Source: Leucaena leucocephala (Eukaryota > Streptophyta > Magnoliopsida > Fabales > Fabaceae). From it: a stretch of 64,000 nt of DNA. A program made the position numbers and the translations under genes. The notes beneath the pieces were generated by a model. That model made no database searches. It saw nothing but the letters and a program-made list of their open reading frames with translations, and was not told where the DNA came from. Location of the stretch: NCBI GenBank assembly GCA_037074615.1, contig CM073518.1:16754501-16818500 (forward strand). Direction: 5' to 3'. Shown in pieces: positions 23,443-35,774 of this stretch (position 1 is the stretch's first letter; every line of letters begins with the position of its first letter).

Positions 23443-26046
23443 TGAAACATCCTCCCTAAGACCCCTCAGAGTACACTTGCGGAAGCGATATTAGCTCGAT
23501 TATATCTTAACTTAAGCCCAAAAATTTAAATTTCACTCTTAAGTTCCTTATTCTGAACCTTTACTTTGAGAACTGATTTATATCATTATACACATCCAAA
23601 TGAGGCTTATTACCTATCCACATAATGCCCCAGATGTGTGCTACTGGCTCACCAAATTTCGTGGCCAAATTCCTTCATTTACTAGGTCAAACTGAGGTCA
23701 AAACACTGCTACCTCAGGACCTGCGAATTTCTCTCTCATAATTTCTCATACACAAATTGAATATGCCAAACAATATTTATTATTAAATAATAAATTGTTA
23801 TACAACAGGGCATGCACAAAATCCTCATATCTCTATTATATCTTTTCCTGCCTGAAATCCGACAGCATAACTACCAGGCTTCATCTTTACAAATAACTGA
23901 CCTTGTACTGATTCAGTAATTCCCGTGAGAAGTACCATTCTACGTAAGTACCCAGGAAAGATTAGATGAACCGCTAGGTCCACTCACTTCTAGACTTCTT
24001 AGACAGTATCTACGTATACAGTTCGTATCATCCTTCCTTCATAACTGATATTTTGCCATAATTTTGGCAGCATAACGGCGTCTCTTAGCATTCTTAAAAG
24101 TTACTTTGACATAACTTCCCTGTAATGGGTTATACATAGGGAATGAGATTCGGGGGAATCTCAATAGTAACAACCATAACAATATATGTAATGCAGTGTG
24201 ATAGTGCTTGCTTGTGATTGTGTACAGAGCGTGCTTCCATACTCAATAATAACATATTATCATAGCATTATGTAGTAGAGCTTCAGACATAACATATAAG
24301 ACAACAATCCAACCAAACAATAGCACATCACATCACAAAGCCATTACATAAAAGCTAGGATTAGTTACTACCTGGCTAGCTTAGCATAACTCTAATATCT
24401 CTATACTGCTTCCGGCTCCGCCAGAACTTCCTTCCTTCTTTCTTTCTCTCACTTTCTCTCTCTAGAACCCACTTCTCTCTCTAAATTGTCTCTTGGCCGT
24501 GAATGAGAAGGCAAGGGGGAGGGGGTATTTATAGTTTTCATGGATGGCATTTCTGTAATTCTCAAGAACTTTGATCTTGTGGCCACCTATTTTCCTGGAA
24601 TTTCCTATTTTCTTTAATCCAACTTATTGCATCATGATGGTGATGTCATCTTGATGACTCATCATGGTGACTCATGGCCTTTCATAATTACCTGCTGACT
24701 CAACATGCTGACTCAGTGTTCTAGAGAATTCCAAAGTCCTGCACCGGAATACACGGCTGAGATTCGTGCCACGTGTCCTCAGCTTTTCTTCTCCCTCTAG
24801 GTTGGCGCCATGTGGCGTCTTGCTGACACCTTTCACGCCATCCCATGACTACCAGATAAGTATAGAACTTTATCCGATCAATTCCCCGGTTATCACGTCA
24901 ACCGAGTAACTTTACTTTACGGAAATAATACTAAACTAGTATTTAATGCTACTTTTACTCACATATTCCTTGGGCTACATTTTTGGACTCTGGGAATGCT
25001 ATCTTGGGTATCTAATTAAGTTCAGGTACTCTGATGGCTCGATTCCCAAGAAATATTTCTTGGCAAATTATCAAAATGCCCTTGGTTCATCTTTATTTAC
25101 TTTAAGAGTCTAGGGGCATTATTGTCTTTTCACATCTCACCAGAGTATTCTCTGACCCTGGTCAACTATCAGATAACCTTTCTTGACTGTATATCCTTAG
25201 AAATACTATATGGCTTTTGGCCACAGTCCGATCATCTCTATTCGGACTGCTTTTCATTTACCGATTATAACTGTAAATTCCCATCTTTAGGAATTTTTAC
25301 AGAAAAATCGGGACCTCAAATCAAAATTCCGTGTCTCCTCATTCAACCCGGAATTCTTTTCTCTATCTCCCAGTATTTTCAGATATTAAATCTGGACTGG
25401 GCTGTTTTGGCCTGGAAGTACGCTCGCGCGCATAGTTTTTTTAAAATGACCATTTTACCCTTAGTCACATTTCTAATTCTTACATACTCAGAGACCTCAT
25501 ATGCATATTTCACAGTTCAGTGAAATGATCATCATAATTTTCTCTATTTTATGGTAAAATATGGTACTCATCGACTACCAGCCCGATCTTTCCCATAATT
25601 ATGATTATGCCCCTGCATTCTCTTTCTGACATCTTTACTTACCTTCTTATCCTTTATCTTAAGTTCTCAAAATTCTCTTTCAACAACTTATCTCCTGAAC
25701 TCTTCGGGAGTCATTGTTAATTGAAAGGCTCGACAACCTGCCCATATTAGGTTATCTTACTCAGGAGCCAGCCCATATCTAGCTACCTGCAGAATTCCTA
25801 GGCTTAAGACTTAGGATATTCCTTACATTCCTCTTTTTGAACCCAGGTGAACTGTCCCTATTTTATAGGTCAAAGACTTAACTCATCTTTAAATCCTGAG
25901 GGACTTAACTCATCCCTTGGATTCCTACAAAATATAGGTAAGTGATCTGCCCATATCAGATTACTATCCTGGGACTACGGGTTTAATAGCCTGCTCATAT
26001 CAGACTAACTCCCAGTTCTTCTAGACCCAAAAATTGGGATGTTACA
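23443..26046 (-). mobile_element. solo Gypsy LTR (chimeric subfamily) inside Copia-1 pol
   Basis: On the + strand it starts TGAAACATCC and ends GGATGTTACA, so it points to the minus strand; it is 2604 bp. Flanks are AAAGG (23438-23442) and AAAGT (26047-26051), a TSD with one mismatch. The pre-insertion site is seen in Copia-2 at about 48820. Its first 300 bases (in its own direction) match the non-autonomous element at 55214, while its middle, including the TATAAATA box, matches the Gypsy-1 family. A 133-codon open frame at 25122-25523 lies inside and is not credible. Confidence 0.9.
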
Positions 26047-26695
26047 AAAGTCAAGTCTTCAACTTTACAAAATATCGAGGAATGATTGAATCTCTTCTAT
26101 ACCTCATTGCAAGTAGACCAAATATACTATTTAGCGTGGGGATGTGTGAAAGAGAATATTCAGATATCTCGTGGGAACCATTGAACTTGGTACATGGTTT
26201 CCTAAGGGAAGAGTAGAATACTTGGTAGCATACTCGGATTCTGACCATGGAGGATGCAAAACAGATAGGAAAAGTACCAGTGGTCAATGTAAATTCCTTG
26301 GTGATTGTCTAGTCTCATGGTTTAGCAAGAAGCAATACATAGTGGCTATCTTATCAATAGAAGCTGAGTATGTAGCTGTCGGGAGCTATTATGCTAAGTA
26401 CTATGGCTCAGACAATAACTTCAAGATCTAGGAATAAAATTGAACAAGATTCCAATTATATGTGATAACACAAGTAAAATTACTCTGTCAAAGAATCCCG
26501 TACTTCATTCCCAAACAAAGCACATTGATATCAGACACCACTTTATAAGAGATTACATGTAGAAGAAAGATATAGAGGTTGAATTCATCCCAACTCATAT
26601 TCAACTAGCAAATATTTTCACTAAACCACTTGTTCAGGATAAATTCAACTATATCAGGAGAGAATTGGGAATGGTAAATCCCAACGAGATGTAAG
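26047..26695 (+). pseudogene. Copia-1 reverse transcriptase end and RNase H pseudogene
   Basis: RNase H removes the RNA strand during reverse transcription. The connection region YRGMIESLLYLIASRPNILF (about 26072) is followed, after a frame change near 26160, by LVAYSDSDHGGCKTDRKSTS (about 26221), the first catalytic Asp region, and AILSIEAEYVAV, the Glu region. The end reads IRRELGMVNPNEM before TAA at 26693. The sequence is 70-80% like the copy in Copia-2 (48144-48820) by eye. Confidence 0.88.
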
Positions 26696-27371
26696 GACTT
26701 TATTTTAACTTACAAAGCTTTTAAGTTCTCTTCAACCCTCATCATTTCAGAATAATTGTTCAATAATTATGTTTTGATGATTAAAGTTACTAACTTAAGT
26801 ATCAGAGCGTATAGTTAAATTTTTGCAGGATGCTCTATCACTAAATTGAACAACATAACCAAAGAAAGGATGGATTAATCGAACGTCTAATCGATTAACT
26901 CATCCTAAACTATGATAAAATGTTATTTTACAATCAACCTAATTTTCTTTAAAACTCAAGACAACCATACAATTAAGGGGAAACTTTCAACTTTCAACAC
27001 TCTAATATATAGCAAATGGTTCAAAAGGGGGAAATATCAAGTAGGCATTCAAAGTTGGAAAAGTTCAGTGCCAAACCTGCACGTTGGCCAAACAATATCC
27101 GATGTTTGAGAGCAACGTATTGAAACAAGAATCAGAGATGTGCAGACTTAACATTCAGAAGCAAGAGATGAAGGCACACGATTTCAAAGATCAATACAAC
27201 ATCCTGCCGACTTCAAATGAGAATGTCTAAACTTTCTCTGTTTATTTGAAATTTTGCCGATGACAAATATTACTTTTCATTTGATATCCTTCAAACTTTT
27301 TACTGATGACAAATAGGGGAGAAAAATATTACTTCTCTTTAATGATTTTCCATCATAAAAAAGGGAGAGAT
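26696..27371 (+). other. Copia-1 3' non-coding tail and polypurine tract
   Basis: About 660 bases without a credible frame separate pol from the 3' LTR. The last purine run, AAAAAAGGGAGAGA (27357-27370), lies one base before the LTR and fits the polypurine tract that primes plus-strand synthesis. The stretch from 26757 (TGTTCAATAATTATGTTTTG) resembles the start of the 3' LTR and could be a diverged duplicate of it. Confidence 0.6.
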
Positions 27372-27637
27372 TGTTGGAAAATATGTTTTAATGATGCCAA
27401 ATAGCAAAAAGTTTTCAGTAAAAATCTTAGAAGGCCTTTGAGGATTAGAAGTAGGACAAGAGTTTGGCCTGAACCAGTATAAACTGATTTGTGTTTCCAT
27501 GGTGAAATCTCTCTCAACTCTATTCTATTTTATCAATCATATTCTTGCTACTTACTAAGTTTAAATTTTTGTTAAAATTTTTAAACACCCAATTCATCCC
27601 CTCTTGGGTGATCCAGCTTATCTGCCTATAACTAACA
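27372..27637 (+). repeat. Copia-1 3' LTR, internally deleted
   Basis: It starts TGTTGGAAAATATG after the polypurine tract and ends ATAACTAACA. Only 266 bases remain against about 1.13 kb for the 5' LTR; the first 50 and last 210 bases of the LTR are joined, so about 0.87 kb was lost. Confidence 0.85.
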
Positions 27638-28695
27638 ACATCAACATTAAAGACTAATCTTAAAGATTTACAAGTACATAAAGAACCGAATTAAGAAATA
27701 TAATTGTACAATTAGAGGTTATAGAGAATGAATATTAAAGACCCTTCAATTTGGGAGTTATAAGCTATAATGACATTCAATATAAGATGGAATCCTAAGA
27801 GACTATAAAGATCTACACATGATGTAATATTTATAACACTCCCCTTTGGATGTTCATAGATAAATATTGTGCCTCATTAAAACCTTACTAGGAAAAACCC
27901 TGTGGGAAAAAAACCTAGTGAAGGAAAATAAGTACACAATATATATTAAAGCTATCTCATTAAAAACCTTACCAGAAAAATCCAGTGAAACATAACCTTG
28001 GTTAAGAAAAAAAAATACAACATGATCTTTACTCCCTTGATGATAATCACATTTACCTCCTATTATGATAACATCAATTTTACTCCCCTGATAACAACAT
28101 CACTATTCGTCCTTTCATATAAACATAATATATTAGTTTCTCAAACAGATTATTTTAATGCCTTTTGAGCATATCTTCCTTTTATCCAAACTATTCATAA
28201 TGCATTGTCATATTTTTAAGTATATTTCTCCAACATATCTTTTGGATATATTGCATTATCAACATACTCTTCATCTACCTTATGCACTATTAAAATAACA
28301 GAAAAATTATCCTGAAAATCACCATGGTATATCTTGCATTCATATGTTCAATTTATTTATAACAAAATGATCTCATATAATATTTCTTAGAACTATCACA
28401 TCAAATATCAATTTCAATATCCATTTATGTACTTGCAGGAACTTAATTTTGCCAATAAAATCAAAATATGCAACACCAACACAATAGGTAAATATTATAA
28501 ATATATAGGACTTCTGTTCTATTAAATTTAATATATTTTTATAGACAAAATAATCATAGCAAAAATCTAAAAATTATGAAATAACTGGATATTCAACTCT
28601 AGACATTTTTCTTTATATGCTTTAGGCATTTTAAATCCTTAAAAGATTATCATATAAATTTCTCTATCTAGTAAGACGTATGCATAAGCTATAAC
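27638..28695. other. AT-rich retroelement-like remnant
   Basis: No gene is seen. The stretch near 27838-27935 (CACTCCCCTTTGGATG, then CATTAAAACCTTACTAGG) has a form common in old plant Copia-type repeats read in reverse, but no LTR edges or frames survive. Confidence 0.4.
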
Positions 28696-28700
28696 AATAT

Positions 28701-30367
28701 TTTTAGTTTTGGAAGTTACACCCAAGAAAGGGGTGAATTGGGTGATATTTCAAAATTTAAAACTCTTTGGAATTGAAATAGATAAGTTAAGAATGATATC
28801 ACTAAGAGTAGCAGAAGGAAGAAATTGACACTAGCGAATTATCCTAGTTTGACCTAACCACTTAGCCTATGTCCAGTTCTCATATTCCCTAGAGATTTTT
28901 CCATATATTCTAAGATTACTTGGGCTCTTGGCTCATAAAGTTACACTTTACTCAAGAGTCCCACACTCTTGAACAACTCAGAAATATAAATGATAAATTA
29001 CAAACTCTCTCTCTTAAAGAAGATATGATAATCACTAAAGTGCAATAATCTCTCTCTCAAAAAATTCTCTATTCACGCTAAGTGAAAACATAGTATAAAC
29101 ACTGAACGCTCAGAGAATAAGAATGAATGCGAATAAATGCTCTTCGTAGGTTGTTGAACTTCTCTCTTTCTGGCATTTAAGTCGCCTAGTATTTATAGCT
29201 CCAACTTGTAAGTTAATTGTTAGATACGTGAAGGCTTTGAGTGAAGCGGAGACAAAATCGTTGGCGGTTAAAGGGAGTAGGTAATAGCATTAAATGCTTT
29301 TTCTGACAGTTTGCTTTTAGATGTAACTTCTCCATTTGAAGTATATGTAACGTAAACATACTAGGCAGACATTCTAAGTGTAATAGACAATGATAAGTAA
29401 TATATATGAATGATTACACTAAGTTTAATCTGACATGTCAAAATCTGGTTCTGAAAATCTTTAGAAAATTTGTTAGTATTTATCGAAGAGTTCATCTATT
29501 AGATGGTTTATCGAAGAGGTTTCGATAAAACTTGAATGAAATCCTTTAATGAACAGTTGTACATCATATCGATAAATGGTCTATTCGAATAGTTTCTCGA
29601 TAAATATTATAACTGAATTAGACTTGATTTAAATTTACTTTATCTAATTTATTGAAGTGTTATTCGAAGAATAACTTATCAATAAGTCACTCAAAAATTG
29701 CAAGTACTTTAAGTCTAAAGTCAGTGAGCCTGTAAGTGAAATATTTGCATACTTATCAAAATATTCTTCGATAAATGCCCTTATCGAATAGTACTTCTAT
29801 AAATTGAGTCTTTGAAAACTTAACATACTTCATATTTATCAAATAACTTATCAATAAATTGATAAGTTCTTCAAACAGAGAAATCATTTAATTTACTTCA
29901 TTTATCGAAGGCTTTATCGATATACTTATTTATGGATTAAGACTTAGATAATTCTCTTCAAGAATATTTTCACAAAGTTATTTCTGTTTGAAGTCTTTAT
30001 CAAGCAATACTCTTATCAATAGATACTTGGATAAATACTTTCATAAAATACACTTAGTCATTTTCAAATGTATCAAAGGTTTTATCAACAAATAGCCTTA
30101 TCGAATAAGTCTTTGAAGAAAAATAATTTTAAATTTTCTTAATAGTTTATTTATCGAAGGTCTTATTGATAAGTCAGCTTATTGAATAGGTCTTCGATAA
30201 GTATACTTCAAAAAATAATTCTTTTCACAAATTTCTTTATCATTTCTTGAAGAGCTTATCGAGTAGTCCTCTTATCAATAAGCTTATTAATAAATGCTAT
30301 TTATCAGTTTAAAAATGCTTTTGAAATCTTTTCTTAATTGTGATCATCAAAATATTGAAGTCTAACA
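28701..30367 (-). mobile_element. solo SIRE-type Copia LTR
   Basis: A perfect TSD, AATAT, flanks it (28696-28700 and 30368-30372). In its own (minus) direction it starts TGTTAGACTTCAATATTTTG and ends CTAAAA, a one-base change from the expected CTAACA. The reverse of the usual LTR tail ('aaaggggtgaattgggtg' at about 28728) is present. It is 1667 bp with no internal region. Its middle (29470-30310) is packed with TATCGATAAG-like words. Confidence 0.85.
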
Positions 30368-30372
30368 AATAT

Positions 30373-33300
30373 CTATTAGACATATATTTTATTTTCATAT
30401 ACCATCAAAACTATTAATATATGCAAAAAATATTGCATCCACCAAAAAATAATATTCCTTAACATATTCATCATTAGTTTTTGTGAACATCTTTATTTTC
30501 ATATAAATATTTGTATATTTTATAATAACTTTATATATCAAGTGTTTGGACTACAAGTTCATAATTGTCACATATTAAAAGAATATAATTCTATTTTTAT
30601 TTTTCTTTACCCATTTACTTTTCCTTTCGGCAAAACACATTTTTTTGTCCACTTCACATGATAAATTTACATACAAGATCCTCATTTGATCTGATATTAT
30701 TATCAAAACTGTTTTTGACCACTTTATTTTTTTCGATTCCATTTTTCTTGTTGTGACATAAGTTATCGAGCTCTCTTTATTATTTTACCAATATCTAAAC
30801 CTCTTTTGAGGTTTTTGCAAGTACTTATGTTTGGCACTCTTCTGGAGCACCTGCCTCCTCATTATGATCATCTTAATGCATGCTCCTATATTTCCAAGGT
30901 ATTTATATTTAAAACTAATTTAGTCTTTCGTGCTTCAAGCATGCCTCAATTTTATTTATATTAATTGGAACATCTTTAGCTGGAATGTGAGATTTGATAA
31001 TTCTTATAATCAGTAGTCGCATTTGGTAGATATTTTGTAATATACTATGAATGCAATATTTGATAACTTTTAGTTCATATTACTATATTTGAGGATCTAT
31101 ATTTTATAGTAATAATGTATTCCATGTGTTTCTCTTTTCCAGCTGCTCAATTTCTCCCCCTCATATTGGAAAAACTTTATCGAATGACAATCAACTAATT
31201 ATGTAGTGTAAGTCTCTTAAATACATTTGTTTCTTTTAGAAACATTCTTATGTTTAATTTAGAGACAAATAAGAAGAAGGGAGTTCTTACCCAATATTTA
31301 TCTCAACTTTCTTTAAATATACATTTATGTGCATTGTAGTGGATCAATAAAAATAAACATTGCACATTTTAAAATAAAAAATATCTGGCTCCTGACCAAA
31401 AGCCAATTTAATTGGGAGAAATTTGTTAGCTTGATATGTATTGTAATATATCAAATCAAATATGCCAACACTAAACTAACAATCTTGTTCTCATAAGCAT
31501 TAATCTAGTAACTTATGGAGGCATTAATAAATAATTTGTTGATATATAATCTCACTAGTCACTAGCGTCATTAAGAGAATATTTTTAGAATCACATGTTC
31601 TAAAAATTGTGCACTCAACATAATGATGTATACAAATAATCTTACAAACTTCTGGTTACAAAATCATAATAATTACACATGTAACCATCTTATAAATACA
31701 TCTATCAAATTTATTGAATACTTGTATGGTTGAATGCTAATTGAATGGGCCATATATGAATTTAATATATTTTCAAAAATATAGAAATCCATTCCAAATC
31801 ATAATTAGTGATATTCTCATAATTAATTTTGTTTGAGAACAAGCAGCATATGTTAATGCTTATGTTAGTTATTCATGAAAAATCTTCTGGTTCTTCAGTG
31901 GATGTTAATACATAGTTTTCAATAATTTGTTACATTATCTATACTATTCAGGATGATCAAACAAGTCATGCTAACAGTAAATCTATTTGGCTAAGTAAAC
32001 TTTTGATTTATTATAACTAACAATAAATTTAATTTTTATAACATATGACTAATTTACAACCTCTATGACATCCATATTTTTTTTGGAGATCAATTGGACT
32101 TATATGAAAATCTGAGTAGAATTTCATCCAATGTTAGCTCACACTTATATTCCAACAGTCTCTTCCTCAAGTGTGAGTCATATCAAAATGTTTTCCTTTT
32201 TCATGTATTTCACTAGGAAGTCTAGATTCTTCCTACCTTATATAAAATAATGGATCTAATGTAGTTTATGTGTCATAATTTTTATTATCAATCATCCCAT
32301 AAGGAAAATATGCATTAGTTCTTCAGGAACTATTTCAATTTTTTTGTCACATAAGTTCTTAATGAACTATCATATATTATTACATTACTATATAATTTTA
32401 GTATATATTCATTAATAACATGCTTCAACATATTCAGAGTACTATAATTATTTATGATATTTAAGGGGATAGTGGAATAAGATCCAACATATCATCAACA
32501 TTATAATACAAAATAATAAATCATTGTGATATTTATATTTTTCTTTCAAATTGTCCCAACTATTTTATCATCCATAAATTTAACTATTATTGATCAATAA
32601 TTGAGTATCTAATATAAATAACTTCAAAGATTATCAATCCCATAGTAAGTAAATCAATAGCCAATAACTCAGAATACACAATATTTTTAATATTTGTTTG
32701 TATCAATCATCACTTTAATCATCAAATAAAGAGAATACAAATTACCTTCAACCAATGGTAATTCATCTAAGATCCTCCATGAGTAATGTTACACCAGTAT
32801 TAACTATACCAATAGAATTAAAAATATGTCGATAACCAAAAACAATTTTTAGAACTTGAATGTTAAGATTAGCAGGTAATAATCTTAAGATTATAATACA
32901 TAAAATAATAAATTCTCATTCAAATGTAACATAAATATATGATTTTTCTTTTTCTTTTAAATGTCATAAGAAAACTAAATTTAATTCTAATATATATGCC
33001 CAATAATTCATCACTTCAAGAATGAAGGTTGAAAACTCCTCTCTTGAGATTAGAATAGAACACTAATAACAAATATAAGTATATAATTTTATTTGAATCA
33101 ATCTAATATTTATCAAACTCATCAAATATAAAAATATAGAAGATCATTTAAAGATAACTTTAATTTTGAGAATAAAGTACAAACTGAACATATCGTTCTA
33201 AACTTTTCAACATTATTCAAGATACTATTTATCACTGATAAATGCATATTTTATTATAAATTTGGTGATTGATATGGGAAAGTTTTCCATTTATTTTGAG

Positions 33301-33514
33301 AATAAAATTAGTATTTTCGGGTGAATAAATAGAGAAAATAATATGGAATGAATAAAGGAATAACTGGTATTTTTTAATAATTTTTTGGATATTATTGGTG
33401 AGACAAATAATATATTTTCTTTTAAATTCTATTGTAGGGAAGGTTAACTAACTGTTGTAACTTAATTGGAGGGAATTAGTTAGAATGAAATTAGAAGGAA
33501 ATGTTGTATCAAAC
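30373..33514. other. AT-rich degenerate repeat DNA
   Basis: No open frame or RNA gene is seen in about 3.1 kb. Some pieces (CTGGCTCCTGACCAAAAGCC at about 31386; AACAGTCTCTTCCTCAAGTG at about 32153) have the texture of old Copia-type repeats in reverse. The last 200 bases before 33524 are low-copy-looking AT-rich sequence flanking the MULE. Confidence 0.45.
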
Positions 33515-33523
33515 AAAAAAAAA

Positions 33524-33725
33524 GGGAAAAAGACAAGAAAAGCCCATGTGAATTTCAAAAAGACAATTTAGGTATCTGAATATCTAAAAAGACAAATTGG
33601 GCAAGAGGCCCAATTTGTCCTTTGTAAATTTAGATTAAAAGACTAAATAATCCTTGAAAGCATTTGAAGAAAAAGATGGAGAATGAAGCTACGAACAAAG
33701 CAGGAAGCAGGAGAATGAAGCGGGA
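33524..33725 (+). repeat. Pack-MULE left terminal inverted repeat
   Basis: About 200 bases that match the reverse complement of 40365-40567 at roughly 80% by eye. Shared blocks include 'aaaaagacaatttagg' near the end, 'gaggcccaat', 'aaaagactaaataa' and the GA-rich inner part 'gaagaaaaa'. The repeat stops where the BTB fragment begins. Confidence 0.85.
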
Positions 33726-33728
33726 AAT

Positions 33729-33845
33729 TAGATTCCAACTCTCATCGAACATTGCTCTGAAAATAGAATTCTGGCCGGCGTTAGCAAGGGTAGTAGCATT
33801 CGTTTCAAATACTCTGCCACCAAAACATATCTCAGATATGATCAA
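33729..33845 (-). pseudogene. captured BTB/POZ-domain fragment
   Basis: Reverse-strand translation gives GGRVFETNATTLANAGQNSI and then FRAMFDESWNL. This is the first part of a plant BTB/POZ (potassium-channel tetramerisation type) domain: the GG-x-x-F start, the alternating Thr/Ala strand and the AMF-type helix. In intact proteins this domain serves dimerisation and cullin-3 binding. Only about 39 residues remain; the frame then runs into the terminal inverted repeat. Its reverse orientation relative to the other cargo implies a separate capture. Identity rests on motif recall, so a search is needed to name the donor gene. Confidence 0.65.
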
Positions 33846-34304
33846 GTTATGTTTTCAAAGCAACAGTGCTTCGTCGCTATTCGTTAGGTTGGTAATTTTT
33901 ACAACAAATTGCTGCGTATCGGCTTTCTGTTTGACCAATTAGTGATTTGATACTTAAATCAATGAGGAGAGATCAACTAACCTATGCAAATAAAAGAGTC
34001 ACTAGCATGATTATGGGCACTGCTTGTCTTTGCTTTGACTGAACAAACTATTGATATTTGCTTCTCCTGTGACCATTTTCTGGCCAAGTTCTGCCTTACT
34101 TGCAATAGTCATATTTTATATGTTTTCTGAATCCTCTGGAAGCTTACTGTGTTTAAATTGAACCACTGATTTCTGAAACTTTGTAGACAACCAATACTAA
34201 TATCGAGCTTGTTATTGTTTTGTCCTTATAATTAAATAGTTACTAGGGAAACATGATGTTTCCACTTTCTTTTTGTGATTAAACATCATTTTTTATGCAT
34301 GTAG

Positions 34305-35736
34305 GAGATGACATGACGCGAGTAATTTGGAAAATGATAAAAGACAAGGCAGTTGTGTCTTGCATCATCTTCATGAAATAGTCAGACTCCTTTCTTTTCT
34401 CTTGAATATTATGTGCATTTTCCTCTCTCCCTTGTTCTTTTTTGCAGCTTATTTTCCCTTATCTTGAGTTGAATATTAAGTATTTTGACCTTGGCCTTGC
34501 TCATCGTGATGCTACTAATGATAGAGTTACCAATTGAAAATGCTGAAGCTACTCTCAAGTATGTACTCTCATTCTTGAAGATTTTTTTGGATATTTTCAC
34601 TCTTGAATATATGTCATTTGAATGTTGTGATCAATGCTACGCTATCTGCTTGGTATCTAATATTTGCTGATTTCCTTATGCTCCTACTGTTGTGATATGT
34701 TGGCTGCTTATACCTTTCCTTATCATAATAGTTTCCTGTTAGAAGGCAAGTTATAGGAAACATTGTATTCACAGAAATGATTCTGGTAGTAGAGATGTCG
34801 TTAAAATATACAGTGAGAAGACAAAGAAAGTAAAGAAATGAAGATGCTTTGTTTAGATCTAAAGCTGTTATTGGTTGAGGATATTTTAAAATCAAATAAG
34901 ACATTATAGTTATGATTGACAGTAGGCACAATATTGTAGAAGATTGAATTGTTTGAAGAAGAAACATGTGAGATTACATAGAAATAAAACATGCACTAAA
35001 TTGTATCTATGGCTCTATGTAGTGTATCGTTGTTGGATGTATTTGGTTGAATATCAACCTAATTAAGTTGAATTTATTCAAGTTTTTGATGTTATGTCTT
35101 TCAACTTTTTTGGCAAGATGTGTAGCTATCTTAATTTTTGTTTTTTTAATAAGCTACCATGTGTGTTGAAGCTTCCTAAATTCACCTTTCAGTTCTTATT
35201 TTCTTTTTTTCAGTTATAACGTGGCAATCAAATGTGCCACTATAACTCCAGGTATTTGCAATTAACTTTATATAGAATGGTGCATGTGTTTCTATTATCA
35301 TATCTTTCAAATTAGTAATTCCTTGCATAAATAAATTTCTCCTGTGAAGGATTTACTTTCCGTAGATGAAGTTCATGTCAAGGAATTTAACTTCAAGGAA
35401 ATGTGGAAGAGTCCTAATGGAACAATTTAGAACATTTTAAATGGTAACTAATCTTTGTAATGGTTCTTGTAATCCTTCTACATATTCTGAACTATTTAGC
35501 TGAGTTTCTGGGGAACATTTGACAGGAAGTTTATGACAGTTAATGAAGTTCTAAGTTCAGAGCCGCAGGGATATAGTGAGATAATTTTCTTGTCATGCTT
35601 ATAAAAAACTTCTGATAAGTTAATTTCTAATACATATTTTTGGCTTTTAGGTATGAACATCATCTCATTGATGATATGGTTGCTTATGCTCTTAAAAGCG
35701 ATGTAGGCTATGTATGGGCCTGCAAGAATTATGATG
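34305..35736 (+). pseudogene. captured NADP-dependent isocitrate dehydrogenase gene fragment with introns
   Basis: Six exons are seen. 34305-34348: GDDMTRVIWKMIKDK. 34448-34558: LIFPYLELNIKYFDLGLAHR followed by DATNDRVT. 35214-35251: YNVAIKCATITP. 35366-35443: DEVHVKEFNFKEMWKSPNG. 35526-35574: EVYD, then KFRAAGI. 35651-35736: YEHHLIDDMVAYALKS and GYVWACKNYDG. Intact enzyme makes 2-oxoglutarate, CO2 and NADPH from isocitrate. Parts of the substrate- and metal-site regions (KSPNG; LIDDMVAYALKS) are kept, but the middle of the protein (after ILNG) and the C-terminus are missing. It is dead: a one-base insertion near 34531 shifts the frame, Arg is TAG at 35428, two stops lie in the fifth exon, and the first donor is GC. 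Introns have mostly normal GT-AG ends. Confidence 0.93.
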
Positions 35737-35774
35737 GTAATCTTCCTTTGCTTTTTTAAATTAGTGTGTTGTGC

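Larger units (their letters stand above)
5461..27637 (+). mobile_element. Copia-1: degenerate SIRE-type Ty1/Copia retrotransposon split by nested insertions
   Basis: The order is 5' LTR, primer-binding site, gag with two zinc knuckles, protease, integrase, reverse transcriptase, RNase H, non-coding 3' tail, polypurine tract and a short 3' LTR. This is the Copia order (integrase before reverse transcriptase). Removing two insertions (7869-21101 and 23443-26046, each with its TSD) leaves about 6.3 kb. Outer flanks are ACATG on the left and ACATC on the right, a possible TSD with one mismatch. Many stops and frameshifts and a large 3' LTR deletion show it is old and cannot make its own proteins. 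The left LTR edge is less certain than the right because the 3' LTR is too short for full comparison. Confidence 0.85.

Noticed and set aside
25122..25523. 133-codon open frame
   Set aside because: It lies within the solo LTR at 23443-26046, is low in complexity, has no recognisable domain, and is not kept in sister LTRs.
27838..33230. A full reverse-oriented Copia element
   Set aside because: A few phrases look like old Copia repeats, but no LTR pair, primer-binding site, frames or TSD could be identified beyond the solo LTR at 28701-30367.
33664..33942. 92-codon open frame on the plus strand
   Set aside because: It runs antisense to the BTB fragment and out of the terminal repeat; the minus strand carries the recognisable motif.
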